Positions 51,649 to 61,750 of a DNA stretch of 64,000 nt are shown in pieces (within the stretch, counting starts at the first letter, position 1; every line of letters begins with the position of its first letter). A program made the position numbers and the translations under genes. The notes beneath the pieces are model-generated. The model had not been told where the DNA came from and made no database searches. It saw only the letters and a list, made by a program, of their open reading frames with translations. Origin of the DNA: Pseudomonadota bacterium (GTDB lineage Bacteria > Pseudomonadota > Gammaproteobacteria > Burkholderiales > SG8-39); assembly GCA_027624175.1 (NCBI GenBank), contig JAQBXT010000002.1:32596-96595 (forward strand), in the 5' to 3' direction.

Positions 51649-52905
51649 TCAGCCGTACTTTCGCGCGTCCTCGATCACCTTGCCGTCGTTCGGCAAGGTC
51701 CCCGGCGCCACCAGCTCCACTTCGCCGCGCAGCTTGGTGACGTCGCGGATCGAGGCCACGATGGCCTCGGCGAGACCCCCGGGCCGCTCCCTGACCTCGC
51801 ATTTGAGGGTCATGCGATCGTTGCCGGTCTCGCCCTCGACCACCAGGCGCGCCTTGAGCACTTCCTGGTGCCGGCGCAGCACCTCGCCCACCTGTTTGGG
51901 CGTGACGAACATGGCGCGCACCTTGGTGGTCTGATCGGCGCGCCCCAACCAGCCCTTGATGCGCGTGTTGGTGCGGCCGCAGGGACTGGCGCCCGCCAGG
52001 ATGGCGGACAGATCGCCCGTGCCGAAGCGGATCAGCGGGTAGTCCGGGTTCATTGAAGTCACCACCACCTCGCCGACTTCGCCCTCGGGCACCGGCTGAC
52101 CGGTACCGGGACGCACGATCTCCAGGATCAGCGCCTCGTCGAGGATCATGCCCTCGGTGAGCGCGCCCTGCGGCGTGGCGCTTTCATAGGCCAGCAGGCC
52201 GATGTCGGCGGTCGCGTAGAGCTGCAGGACGCGGATGCCGCGCGCCGCCATCGCCTGGCGCAGCACCGGCGGCAGGTACTCCGCGCCGACGATCGCCTTC
52301 TTCAGCGGTGAGATGTCGATCTTCAGCTCGTCGGCCTTCTCGACGATCAGCTTGAGGAACGAAGGCGTGCCACCGAAGGCATTGACGCGCAGATCGCGGA
52401 TCACCGCCGCCTGTATCTCGGTCTGCCCGGTGCCGCCCGGCACCACGGTGCAGCCGATGGCGAGCGCGCCCTGCTCGACCATCGAGGCCGCGGGCGTGAA
52501 GTGGTAGGCGAAACTGTTCAGCACCAGGTCGCCGGCACGAAGACCCGCGGCGTACAGGGAGCGCGCGGTTCGCCACCAGTCCTTGCCTTGCCCTTCGGGG
52601 TCGTACACCGGGCCGGGAGAAACGAACAGCTTGGCCATCTTCTCGACTGGCGTCGCGTTAAGGCCTCCGAGCGGCGGCAGGGCTTTCTGCAGCTCGGGAA
52701 GGTCCGACTTGCGCGTGACCGGCAACTTCGCCAGTGCGGCGCGCGAAACGATGCTCGCCGCGTCGACGTCCTTCAGGATGCGCGCCCAGCCGGGCGCGTT
52801 CTGCTTCGCGTGGGCGAGCTGCCGGGGCAGCGCCGCCATCAATGCCGCCTCGCGCTCCTGCGGCGCGCGCGTCTCCAGCGCGTCGTAGTGCGCGCTCAGA
52901 GCCAA
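51649..52905 (-). CDS. Phenylacetate-CoA ligase-like AMP-binding enzyme
   Basis: AMP-ligase core; YATADIGLLAYES, GEVGEVVVTSMNPDYPLIRFGTGDLSA; TTG start at 52905 inferred. Confidence 0.85.
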   Translation of the reverse strand: MALSAHYDALETRAPQEREAALMAALPRQLAHAKQNAPGWARILKDVDAASIVSRAALAKLPVTRKSDLPELQKALPPLGGLNATPVEKMAKLFVSPGPVYDPEGQGKDWWRTARSLYAAGLRAGDLVLNSFAYHFTPAASMVEQGALAIGCTVVPGGTGQTEIQAAVIRDLRVNAFGGTPSFLKLIVEKADELKIDISPLKKAIVGAEYLPPVLRQAMAARGIRVLQLYATADIGLLAYESATPQGALTEGMILDEALILEIVRPGTGQPVPEGEVGEVVVTSMNPDYPLIRFGTGDLSAILAGASPCGRTNTRIKGWLGRADQTTKVRAMFVTPKQVGEVLRRHQEVLKARLVVEGETGNDRMTLKCEVRERPGGLAEAIVASIRDVTKLRGEVELVAPGTLPNDGKVIEDARKYG

Positions 52906-53699
52906 CGTTTCCGGCGCCGGTAGGACTTCACGTCGCGAAAGCTCTTGCGCCCGGCAGTGGAAAAGCCGAGGTAGAACTCCTTCACGTCCTCGTTCTCGGC
53001 GAGCGACTTGCCCTCGCCGTCCATCACCACGCGGCCGTTCTCCAGGATGTAGCCGTAATCGGCGTACTTGAGCGCCATGTTGGTGTTTTGCTCGGCCAGC
53101 AGGAAGCTCACCTTTTCTTTCTGGTTGAGCTCCTGCACGATCTCGAAGATCTCCTTCACCAGCTGCGGCGCGAGGCCCATCGAGGGCTCGTCCAGCAGGA
53201 TCATCTTCGGGCGCGCCATCAGCGCGCGGCCAACGGCGGTCATCTGCTGCTCGCCGCCCGAGGTGTAGCCCGACTGCGACTTGCGCCGCTCCTTCAGGCG
53301 CGGGAAGTAGCGGTACACCTTCTCCAGGTCCTCGCTCAGGTCGGCGCCGCCGCGCGTGTAGGCGCCGGTGAGCAGGTTTTCCTCCACCGTCAGGTGCTGA
53401 AAGCAATGCCGCCCCTCCATCACCTGGCAGATGCCACGCTTCACCAGCTCCGACGGGTTGAGCTGGTCGATGCGCTGGCCCATGAACTCGATGTGGCCCT
53501 TGGTGACGTCGCCGCGCTCGGCGCGCAGCAGGTTCGAGATCGCCTTCAGCGTGGTGGTCTTGCCGGCGCCGTTGGCGCCGAGCAGCGCCACGATCTGGCC
53601 TTCCTGCACCTGCAGCGACACGCCGCGCAGCACCAGGATCACGTGGTCGTAGATCACCTCGACGTTGCTGACGGACAGGTAGGCGGCGGATGCGGTCAT
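52896..53699 (-). CDS. livF: Branched-chain-type ABC transporter ATP-binding protein (LivF-like)
   Basis: LLGANGAGKTTTLKAISNLLRAERGDV; SGGEQQMTAVGRALMARPKMILLDEPSMGLAP. Confidence 0.9.
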   Translation of the reverse strand: MTASAAYLSVSNVEVIYDHVILVLRGVSLQVQEGQIVALLGANGAGKTTTLKAISNLLRAERGDVTKGHIEFMGQRIDQLNPSELVKRGICQVMEGRHCFQHLTVEENLLTGAYTRGGADLSEDLEKVYRYFPRLKERRKSQSGYTSGGEQQMTAVGRALMARPKMILLDEPSMGLAPQLVKEIFEIVQELNQKEKVSFLLAEQNTNMALKYADYGYILENGRVVMDGEGKSLAENEDVKEFYLGFSTAGRKSFRDVKSYRRRKRWL

Positions 53700-53709
53700 G
53701 GATGTGAAA

Positions 53710-53731
53710 ACGGCCGCCCGCAGGCGGCCGT
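53710..53731 (-). terminator. Rho-independent terminator/attenuator between substrate-binding-protein gene and livF-like gene
   Basis: ACGGCCGCC-TGCG-GGCGGCCGT followed by TTTTC on the minus strand. Confidence 0.75.
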
Positions 53732-53750
53732 CGGTTGCGTGAAGTCTAGT

Positions 53751-55073
53751 TTACTTTTCCTTGGAGCAGTCGCGCAGGGTGATGCCCTTTTCCTTCGCGT
53801 ACTGCGCCGCGGAGGCCTCGATCATCGGTCGCACCAGGCTCTGGTCGGACGCGATCCAGTCGGTGATCACGTTCCACTTTGTGCCGTCCCACTGCTGGAA
53901 CTTGACCTGGCCGCCGCCCTCGTGGTCCATGCAGCTCAGCTTGAGCGGTTGCATGAAACCGGTGGCGCCGAGTTTTTTCAGGTAGCCCTCGTTGAGGTCC
54001 AGGTTTTCCAGGCCCCAGCGCACCTGCTCGCCGGTCATCGACTTGCCCTTGCCGTAGCGCTCCTGCGCCTTGCGCACGGCCTCCACGGTGACGATCCCGA
54101 ACACCACGCCGCGGTTGTAGTAGATCGAGCCGACGCGCGACTTGTCGTTCATTTCGCCATTGCCCTTGGCGTACACGTGCTTCTCGATGTCCTTCACCAC
54201 CGCGTAGTTGGAGCCCGACACGTTGAAGCCTGCCGCGATGTAGCCCTTGGCCGCGTCGCCCGCGGGGATCACGTCCTCCTCGGCGCCCGACCACCACACG
54301 CCGATGATCTGCTCGCGCGGATAGCCGGCGCGCTGCGCCGACTTGAGCGCCGTCGGATTCATCACGCCCCAGCCGCGCAGGATCACCCAGTCCGGCCGGA
54401 TCTGGCGGATCTGCAGCCATTGCGCCTGCTGCTCATTGCCCGGGTGCGGCACGGCGAGGTGCGTGACCTGGAAGCCGTAGATCTTGGCCTGCGCGTCGAG
54501 CACCGGGATGGTTTCCTTGCCGTAGGCCGAGTCGTGATACAGGTTCACGATCTTCTTGCCCTTCAGCTTGTCCATGCCGCCCGCCTTCATGCCCATGAAC
54601 TTGATCTTGGCGGTGTTCTGGCTCCAGTACGTGGTGATCATCGGGAAGATGTACGGGAACACGCGGCCATCGGCAGCGTCCGTCCTGCCGTAGCCGACCG
54701 AAACGATGGGTATCTTGTCCGCGGTGCCCTTCTCGATCAGCGAGTAGGTGATGCCCGTGGACAGCGGATGGATCAGCGTCGCGCCGGTGGGCGGGTGCTT
54801 CTTGGAGCGCTCGTAGCATTCCACGCCGCGCGCATTGTTGTATTCCGTTTCGCACTTCTCCCAGGTGAACTTGACGCCGTTCACGCCGCCGTCGCGCGCG
54901 TTGATCATCTTGAAGTAGTCGATCATGCCGCCGGCGATGCCCGAGCCGCCCGGCGCATAAGGGCCGACCCAGTAGAAGTTGGCGGGGACGAACTGTTCTT
55001 TGGCCTGCGCGAACGCGCCGCCGGAGAACCCGACCGCTGCCGCCAGGGTAATTGCGAGTGTGGTTCTATTCAT
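53751..55073 (-). CDS. Branched-chain-type ABC transporter substrate-binding protein
   Basis: Signal peptide; GIAGGMIDYFKMINARDGGVNGVKFTWEKCETEYNNARGVECYERS (periplasmic binding protein type I). Confidence 0.92.
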   Translation of the reverse strand: MNRTTLAITLAAAVGFSGGAFAQAKEQFVPANFYWVGPYAPGGSGIAGGMIDYFKMINARDGGVNGVKFTWEKCETEYNNARGVECYERSKKHPPTGATLIHPLSTGITYSLIEKGTADKIPIVSVGYGRTDAADGRVFPYIFPMITTYWSQNTAKIKFMGMKAGGMDKLKGKKIVNLYHDSAYGKETIPVLDAQAKIYGFQVTHLAVPHPGNEQQAQWLQIRQIRPDWVILRGWGVMNPTALKSAQRAGYPREQIIGVWWSGAEEDVIPAGDAAKGYIAAGFNVSGSNYAVVKDIEKHVYAKGNGEMNDKSRVGSIYYNRGVVFGIVTVEAVRKAQERYGKGKSMTGEQVRWGLENLDLNEGYLKKLGATGFMQPLKLSCMDHEGGGQVKFQQWDGTKWNVITDWIASDQSLVRPMIEASAAQYAKEKGITLRDCSKEK

Positions 55074-55156
55074 GTGCGTGTCTCCTTGGGTTCAGCCCTC
55101 TGTGGGGCCTGTTTCATATAGCGGAACGGCCAGTATAGCCAATCTATTCCGAGTGT

Positions 55157-56233
55157 CTAGTGCGGGAAGGGCCACAGGCGGAGCTTTTCCTTCGCGATCT
55201 GCCACTGCCGCGCCAGTCCGTGGGGCTCCACGATCAGGAAGAAGATGATCAGCCCGCCGAAAATGATCAATTCGAGGTTGGAAATAACGGAGTGCGGAAT
55301 CTGCATGCCCGTGGCGTGCGAGAGTGCGCCGAACAAAATACTGAGGAAGATCGGCAGCAGGATGATGAATCCGGCGCCCAGAAAGGACCCGAGGATGGAA
55401 CCCACGCCCCCGATGATGATCATGAACAGGATGCGGAAAGAAAGGTCGAGCGTGAACGCCTCCGGCTCGACCGTGCCGAGGTAGGTGTAGGCGTACAGGG
55501 CCCCGGCCACGCCGCAGTAGAACGAGCTGATGGCGAACGCCAGGAGCTTGGTTTTCATCATCGGGATGCCGATCACGCTCGCCGCCACGTCCATGTCGCG
55601 CACCGCCATGAAAGCGCGCCCCGTCTCGCTGCGCATCAGGTTCTTTGCCAGCAGCGCCAACACCGCGACGATCGACAGCGTGAGCAGGTATTTCCTCTGC
55701 GGCGTATCGAACACGTAACCGAGGATTTCGACTTTCTGCGCCGCAATCACGCCCGATGGGCTGTTGTTGGTGATCCAGCCCCAGCGCTGGATCGCCCACA
55801 GCACGAAGAACTGGCAGGCGAGCGTCGCCACCGCGAGGTAGAAGCCCTTGATGCGCAGGCTCGGCAGCCCGAACACGATTCCCACGCCCGCGGCGCACAG
55901 CCCTGCCAGGATGAAGCTGGGGATCACGCCCAGCCACGGCATGCGCAGGACGAAGTTGTAGGCCATGAACGCGCCGACGGCCATGAACGCCGCGGTGCCG
56001 AGCGACAACTGGCCCGCGTAGCCGGTGAGGATGTTCAGGCCGAGCGCGGCGAGCGAAAAGATCAGGAACGGGATCAGGATCGCCGACAGCCAGTACTGGT
56101 TGGCGAACAGCGGCACGGCGACGAACGCGACCGCCAGCAGCAATGCCACCGCCACGCGATCCTGCCGGATGGGGAAGATCTGCTGGTCTTCGGCGTAGGT
56201 GGATTTGAACTGCCCGGCTTCGCGGTAGAGCAC
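55157..56233 (-). CDS. livM: Branched-chain-type ABC transporter permease (LivM-like)
   Basis: LGLNILTGYAGQLSLGTAAFMAVGAFMAYNF; GTG start. Confidence 0.92.
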   Translation of the reverse strand: MLYREAGQFKSTYAEDQQIFPIRQDRVAVALLLAVAFVAVPLFANQYWLSAILIPFLIFSLAALGLNILTGYAGQLSLGTAAFMAVGAFMAYNFVLRMPWLGVIPSFILAGLCAAGVGIVFGLPSLRIKGFYLAVATLACQFFVLWAIQRWGWITNNSPSGVIAAQKVEILGYVFDTPQRKYLLTLSIVAVLALLAKNLMRSETGRAFMAVRDMDVAASVIGIPMMKTKLLAFAISSFYCGVAGALYAYTYLGTVEPEAFTLDLSFRILFMIIIGGVGSILGSFLGAGFIILLPIFLSILFGALSHATGMQIPHSVISNLELIIFGGLIIFFLIVEPHGLARQWQIAKEKLRLWPFPH

Positions 56234-56235
56234 GG

Positions 56236-57138
56236 CTAGACCCTGTCGATGATTTTCTCGCCGAACAGCCCCTGCGGGCGCACCAGCAGGAACAGCAGCG
56301 CAATGACGTAAGCGAACCAGGACTCGATGCCGCCGCCGACCATCGGGCCGATGTACACCTCGGCCAGCTTCTCCGAGGCACCGATGATCAGGCCGCCGAC
56401 GATCGCGCCGAGCACCGAATCGAAGCCCCCGAGGATCAGCACCGGCAGCGCCTTGAGCGCGATGAAGGTCAGGGCGTACTGCACGCCGTTCCTCGCGCCC
56501 CACATCAAGCCGGCGACCAGGGCGACGAAACCGGCCACCGCCCAGACGATGGCCCAGATGTTCTTCAGCGGGATTCCCACCGCCTGCGCCGCCTGATGGT
56601 CGTCGGCCACCGCGCGCAGCGCGCGGCCGATGCGCGTGTACTGGAAAAACAGCGCCAGCGAGGCCACCAGCACGGCGGCGATGCCCGACGCGAACAGGTC
56701 GAATTGGCTGATGAACATGCCCGTGGACTGCGCGAGCCACTCCATGGGCACGTCCTTGATGCCCAGGTCCAGTCCGTGCGGCTGCGAGCCCCAGGCGAGC
56801 TGCGACAGGCCCTCGAGCACGAAGGTCAGGCCGATGGTCGCCATGAACAGCGTGATCGGCGGCTGGTTGACCAGCGGCCGCAGCACGACTTTCTCGATCG
56901 CCATCCCGAGCACCACCATCACCGCCAGCGTGATGAGCAGCGCGAGCCAGAAATTTACGCCCCGCTCGACCAGCGACACGAAAGTCAGCGCGGCAAAGAA
57001 CACCATCGCCCCCTGGGCGAAATTAAACACGCCCGAGGCCTTGTAGATCAGCACGAAGCCCAGCGCCACCAGCGAGTACATGATTCCCGCCAGCAGACCG
57101 CCGATCAATACTTCGAAAAAGAACGAAAGGTTGGTCAG
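56236..57138 (-). CDS. livH: Branched-chain-type ABC transporter permease (LivH-like)
   Basis: LIGGLLAGIMYSLVALGFVLIYKASGVFNFAQGAMVFFAAL; possible CTG start overlapping livG stop. Confidence 0.9.
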   Translation of the reverse strand: MTNLSFFFEVLIGGLLAGIMYSLVALGFVLIYKASGVFNFAQGAMVFFAALTFVSLVERGVNFWLALLITLAVMVVLGMAIEKVVLRPLVNQPPITLFMATIGLTFVLEGLSQLAWGSQPHGLDLGIKDVPMEWLAQSTGMFISQFDLFASGIAAVLVASLALFFQYTRIGRALRAVADDHQAAQAVGIPLKNIWAIVWAVAGFVALVAGLMWGARNGVQYALTFIALKALPVLILGGFDSVLGAIVGGLIIGASEKLAEVYIGPMVGGGIESWFAYVIALLFLLVRPQGLFGEKIIDRV

Positions 57139-57935
57139 TGTGCGACTCCCAGGTAGGCGTCGATCACGGCCTGGTTGGCGCGTACCTCTTCGGGCGTGCC
57201 GTCGCCGATCTTGCGGCCGTAATCGAGCACCACCACGCGATCGGAGATGTCCATCACCACCCCCATGTCGTGCTCGATCAGCACGACGGTGGTGCCGTAA
57301 TGGTCGTTGACATCGAGCACGAAGCGGCACATGTCCTGCTTCTCCTCCAGGTTCATGCCCGACATCGGCTCATCGAGCAGCAGCAGCGTCGGCTCCGCGG
57401 CGAGCGCGCGCGCCAGCTCCACGCGTTTCTGCAGCCCGTAGGGCAGCTTTCCCACCGGGGTCTTGCGGATGTGCTGGATCTCGAGGAAGTCGATGACCTC
57501 CTCCACCGCGCGCCGGTGCTCGAGCTCCTCGCGCCGCGCGCGGCCGACCCAGATCGCCTGCTCCAGGAATGAGCAGCGCATCTTCAGGTTGCGCCCGGTC
57601 ATCACGTTGTCCAGCACCGTCATGCCCTTGAACAGCGCGATGTTCTGGAAGGTGCGCGCGATACCCAGCGAGGCCGCCTCATGCGAGTCCATGTCGTGAA
57701 ACTCTTTCCACGCGCCGTTGGCGCGCAGCTTGATGGTGCCCTGCTGCGGGTGGTACACGCCGTTGAGCACGTTGAGCATCGAGCTCTTGCCCGCGCCGTT
57801 GGGGCCGATGATGGCGCGGATCTCGTGCTCGCGCACATCGAAGCTCACCTCCTGCAGCGCCTTCACGCCGCCGAAGGCGAGCGATACGCCTTCCACGGAG
57901 AGGATCTTGTCCCCGATCTGCTGCGCCCGGTTCAT
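57135..57935 (-). CDS. livG: Branched-chain-type ABC transporter ATP-binding protein (LivG-like)
   Basis: VSLAFGGVKALQEVSFDVREHEIRAIIGPNGAGKSSMLNVLNGVY. Confidence 0.93.
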   Translation of the reverse strand: MNRAQQIGDKILSVEGVSLAFGGVKALQEVSFDVREHEIRAIIGPNGAGKSSMLNVLNGVYHPQQGTIKLRANGAWKEFHDMDSHEAASLGIARTFQNIALFKGMTVLDNVMTGRNLKMRCSFLEQAIWVGRARREELEHRRAVEEVIDFLEIQHIRKTPVGKLPYGLQKRVELARALAAEPTLLLLDEPMSGMNLEEKQDMCRFVLDVNDHYGTTVVLIEHDMGVVMDISDRVVVLDYGRKIGDGTPEEVRANQAVIDAYLGVAH

Positions 57936-57948
57936 GCCGCCCCGCGGC

Positions 57949-59907
57949 TCACGCCGCCCTTTTTGCCGCGTCGGGCGAATACACCTTCGCGTCGCGAATC
58001 GCGAGGTCGGCCGCCACCATGCCGGTGCGCCCGTCCTCGTACTTGACCTGCATCTCGACGTGCACGCTGTCCTTGCCGCCGTAGAGCGCGTCCAGCAGCG
58101 CCCGGTAGCGGTCGGCGATGAACGCACGGCGCACCTTGCGCGTGCGCGTGAGCTCGCCGTCGTCGGCGTCGAGCTCCTTGTGCAAAATGAGGAAGCGCCG
58201 GATCTGGGAATTGGCGATCTCGGGCTCCTCGGCCAGGTCGGCGTTCACCCGTTCGATGCACTCGCGCACCAGCGAGAGCACCGCCTCGCGCGAGGCGAGG
58301 TCGGTGTAGCCGGTGTAGGCAATGCCGCGCTTCTCGGCCCAGTTGGCCACGGCCTCGAAGTCGAAGTTGATGAACGCGCATACCTGGTCGCGGCCATCGC
58401 CAAAAGCCACCGCCTCCTTGATGTAGGAGAAGAACTTGAGCTTGTTCTCGAGGTACTTGGGCGCGAACAGGGTGCCGTCGACGAGCTTGCCCACGTCCTT
58501 CACGCGATCGATGATCTTGAGGTGGCCGTCGGGGTCGAAGTAGCCCGCATCGCCGGTATGGAACCAGCCTTCATGGTCCTTCGCTTCCGCGGTCGCCTGG
58601 GCATTCTTGTAGTACTCCTTGAACAGCCCGGGCGAGCGGATCAGCAGTTCGCGCTGCGGCGTGAATTTCAGCTCCACGCCCGGCACCGCTGGCCCCACCG
58701 TGTCGGCCTTGACCTGGCCGTCGGGCTGGATGCACACGAACACGCTCGTTTCGGTCGAGCCATAGAGCTGCTTCAGGTTGATGCCGATGGAGCGGTAGAA
58801 CCTGAACAGGTCGGGGCCGATGGCCTCGCCCGCAGTGTAGGCAACGCGCACGCGGCTCATGCCGAGGACATTGCGCAGCGGCCCGTACACCAGCAGGTCG
58901 CCAAGACGATAAAGCAGCCGGTCGGCAATGCCCACCGGTTTGCCGTCGAGCAGCGCGCCGCCCACACGCTGCGCGATGCCCATGAAGGCCTTGTACAGCC
59001 GGCGCTTGAGGCTGCTTGCGTCCTCCATGCGGATCGACACCTGCGTGAGCAGGGCTTCGAGCACGCGCGGCGGCGCGAAGTAATACGTCGGCCCGATTTC
59101 GCGCATGTCGGTCATCACCGTTTCGGCCGACTCAGGGCAGCAGATGCAGTAGCCGGTGACAAAGGGCTGCGCGTAGGAAAACACGTTCTGCCCGATCCAG
59201 GCCGGCGGCAGGTAGGCGAGCACCACGTCACGTTCGCCCAGGCCTTCGAGGTCGGCTGCGACCTTCGCCCTGTCGATCAAGGCATGGTGCGTCAGCACCA
59301 CGCCCTTCGGTGTGCCGGTGGTGCCGGAAGTGAAAAACATCGCCGCGGTATCGCCGCCCGAGCCCTTGGCGATCTCGACTTCCAGGAATTCCGGGTCGCG
59401 CGCGCGCGTTTCGCGCCCCAACTCGAGCAGCGTGTCGTAGCTGGCGAGCTGCGCCTGCGCGTAGTGCCGCATGCCCCGCGGTTCGTCGTAATAGATGTGC
59501 TTGAGCGTCGGGCACTGCGGCAGGATTTCGAGCAGCTTGTCCACCTGCTCCTGGTCTTCGGCCACCGCATACGCGATCTCGGCGTTCTGGATCGGGAAAG
59601 CCATTTCCGCAGCGGCCGCGTCCTGGTACATCGGCACCGGAATGCCGCCCAGGCACTGCGCGGCGCACATCGCGGCATAGATGCGCGGCCGGTTGTCGCC
59701 GACCAGCGCGAGGTGGTCTCCGCGCTTGAAGCCCTGCGCGGCGAGGCCGCAGGCCAGCGCGCGCACCTCGTCGGCGAACTGCTGCCAGGTCCAGGTCTGC
59801 CAGATGCCCAGGTCCTTTTCGCGGATCGCAGGCAGTGCGCCGCGCACGCGCGCGTGGTGCACCAGCAGCTTGGGGAACGTGTCGCACGTTCCGATGTCGA
59901 TACTCAT
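57949..59907 (-). CDS. Long-chain acyl-CoA synthetase-like AMP-binding protein
   Basis: AAMFFTSGTTGTPKGVVLTHHALID; GWFHTGDAGYFDPDGHLKIIDRVKDVGKLVDGTLFAPKYLENKLK. Confidence 0.92.
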   Translation of the reverse strand: MSIDIGTCDTFPKLLVHHARVRGALPAIREKDLGIWQTWTWQQFADEVRALACGLAAQGFKRGDHLALVGDNRPRIYAAMCAAQCLGGIPVPMYQDAAAAEMAFPIQNAEIAYAVAEDQEQVDKLLEILPQCPTLKHIYYDEPRGMRHYAQAQLASYDTLLELGRETRARDPEFLEVEIAKGSGGDTAAMFFTSGTTGTPKGVVLTHHALIDRAKVAADLEGLGERDVVLAYLPPAWIGQNVFSYAQPFVTGYCICCPESAETVMTDMREIGPTYYFAPPRVLEALLTQVSIRMEDASSLKRRLYKAFMGIAQRVGGALLDGKPVGIADRLLYRLGDLLVYGPLRNVLGMSRVRVAYTAGEAIGPDLFRFYRSIGINLKQLYGSTETSVFVCIQPDGQVKADTVGPAVPGVELKFTPQRELLIRSPGLFKEYYKNAQATAEAKDHEGWFHTGDAGYFDPDGHLKIIDRVKDVGKLVDGTLFAPKYLENKLKFFSYIKEAVAFGDGRDQVCAFINFDFEAVANWAEKRGIAYTGYTDLASREAVLSLVRECIERVNADLAEEPEIANSQIRRFLILHKELDADDGELTRTRKVRRAFIADRYRALLDALYGGKDSVHVEMQVKYEDGRTGMVAADLAIRDAKVYSPDAAKRAA

Positions 59908-60010
59908 CGAGCCACGCCCTCCTCCGAGAACGGGGGAATTCTTACACAGATCCCCCGCCTTGCGCAGTGCAGCAAACTCGGACCCTACGCGGACCCTAGA
60001 ATGCGGGGCC

Positions 60011-61750
60011 GTGCGCCGACGTCTCCGACCGCTTGCCTTTCTCCTCGCAACGCTGTGCGCCTCCAGCGGCGCGTCCGCGCTCGAGTACCGCGTCGACATC
60101 GAGGCGCCGGAAGAGATGGCGGCGCCGCTGCGCAAGGGATTGAACCTGATTCGCTGGCAGGAGGACGCGCAGATGACGGCGGGCCTGCTGCGGCGCCTGG
60201 CCGATGAAGCCGCCGCGGACGCACGCGCGCTGGCCGCGGCGGAGGGCTACTTTTCGCCGCGGGTGAGCGTCGCGGTCGACGAAGCCGCCGAGCCCTGGCG
60301 CGTGCGGCTGACGCTCGAGCCCGGCGAGCGTACCAACGTGGCTGCGGTCGACATTCAGTTCATCGGACCCGCGGCCTCGGACCCGCAGGCCCGCGATCTG
60401 CTCGGGCAGGTGCGCAAATTCTGGCCGCTACCGCCCGGGCAGCCGTTCCGGCAGGAAGACTGGGAGGCGGCGAAGCGCAAGGCGGTGAGCGAGCTTTCGC
60501 GCTGGCGCTACGCCGCGGCGCGCATTGCCGCGAGCGAAGCGCGCATCGATCCCGAGCGGCGCCAGGCGCACCTGGCGGTCGAACTGGACAGCGGCCCGCC
60601 GTTTCGCTTCGGGCCGGTCGAGGTCTCCGGCACGCAGCGCTATGCGCCGGAAATCGTGCGCAACCTGAGCCCCGTTCGCCCGGGGGATGACTACGATCGC
60701 ACCGAGCTCGATGTCTACCAGCGGCGACTGACGGAAACCGGCTACTTCGCCAGCGTGCGGACCAACATCGACGCGCGCGCGGCAAACGCGGCGCAGGCGC
60801 CGCTGCGCGTGGCGGTGCTCGAAGCGCCCTCTCGTCAGGTGGAGAGCGGCGTGAGCTACAACACCGACGTCGGCCCGCGCTTTCAGCTGCGCTACAGCGA
60901 CCACGACGTGCTCGACTCGGCGTGGCGGTTTCGCAGCGCGCTCGCGCTGGATCGCAAGATCCAGGAACTCAAGCTCGATCTCGATGCGCCGCCGCGCGAC
61001 GGTGCGCGCTGGAACAACTACTTCGCGCGGGTGGCGCAGAAAGACATCCAGAACGAACTCGCGCGCACGTTTGCAGTCGGCATCGCGCACAATTTCGGCA
61101 CGGACGTCGCGCGCTCGGCGGCGATCCTGTCGTGGCATCTTGAAGACCAGCGCGCCGGCAGCGTCGTCACCGACGGCCGCCACGCGGTTTACGTTGGCCT
61201 GCGGCGCGGCTTTCGCCATACGGACGACGTGATCGCGCCGCGCGCAGGCACCTTCGGCAATGTGGAGGTCGGCGGCGGCCTACCCGGGTTGTCCACCGAA
61301 AGGTTCCTGCGCGCTACGGCGCAGGCAAACTGGCTTCTGCCGGTGGGCCGCGGCGGCGAACTGCTGCTGCGCGGGCAGGCCGGGGTGGTGATTTCCGAGG
61401 TGCGGCAGGGCATCCCGTCGGAGTTCCTGTTTCGCACCGGCGGCGACTGGACGGTGCGCGGCTACGCCTACGAGAGCCTGGGGGTCCCGGAGGGCGATGC
61501 CATCGTCGGCGGCCGGCGCCTGTTCGTGACGAGCGCCGAGTACACGCACTGGGTCGGCGAGAATTGGGGCCTGGCAGCGTTCGTCGACGCCGGCGACGCC
61601 TGGGACCAGGGCGAACGCTACAACGCGGCGCTCGGCTACGGCCTGGGCGTGCGGCTGCGCACGCCCATCGGTCCGGCGCGCATCGACCTCGCCTACGGCA
61701 TGGAAACGCGGGAGCTCGGGCTGCACATTTCGATCGGCTACGTCTTCTGA
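60011..61750 (+). CDS. tamA: Autotransporter assembly complex protein TamA
   Basis: BamA/TamA family: POTRA segments, FRTGGDWTVRGYAYESLG, C-terminal RTPIGPARIDLAYGMETRELGLHISIGYVF. Confidence 0.92.
   Translation: MRRRLRPLAFLLATLCASSGASALEYRVDIEAPEEMAAPLRKGLNLIRWQEDAQMTAGLLRRLADEAAADARALAAAEGYFSPRVSVAVDEAAEPWRVRLTLEPGERTNVAAVDIQFIGPAASDPQARDLLGQVRKFWPLPPGQPFRQEDWEAAKRKAVSELSRWRYAAARIAASEARIDPERRQAHLAVELDSGPPFRFGPVEVSGTQRYAPEIVRNLSPVRPGDDYDRTELDVYQRRLTETGYFASVRTNIDARAANAAQAPLRVAVLEAPSRQVESGVSYNTDVGPRFQLRYSDHDVLDSAWRFRSALALDRKIQELKLDLDAPPRDGARWNNYFARVAQKDIQNELARTFAVGIAHNFGTDVARSAAILSWHLEDQRAGSVVTDGRHAVYVGLRRGFRHTDDVIAPRAGTFGNVEVGGGLPGLSTERFLRATAQANWLLPVGRGGELLLRGQAGVVISEVRQGIPSEFLFRTGGDWTVRGYAYESLGVPEGDAIVGGRRLFVTSAEYTHWVGENWGLAAFVDAGDAWDQGERYNAALGYGLGVRLRTPIGPARIDLAYGMETRELGLHISIGYVF

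Noticed and set aside
50870-51700. IS element or transposon carrying the lectin-like gene
   Set aside because: Flanking repeats are in direct orientation and coding-derived; no transposase or terminal inverted repeats were found.
57718-60207. 829-aa plus-strand ORF over the acyl-CoA synthetase and tamA start
   Set aside because: Antisense GC-frame artefact; no recognisable motifs while the minus strand carries a full AMP-binding enzyme.
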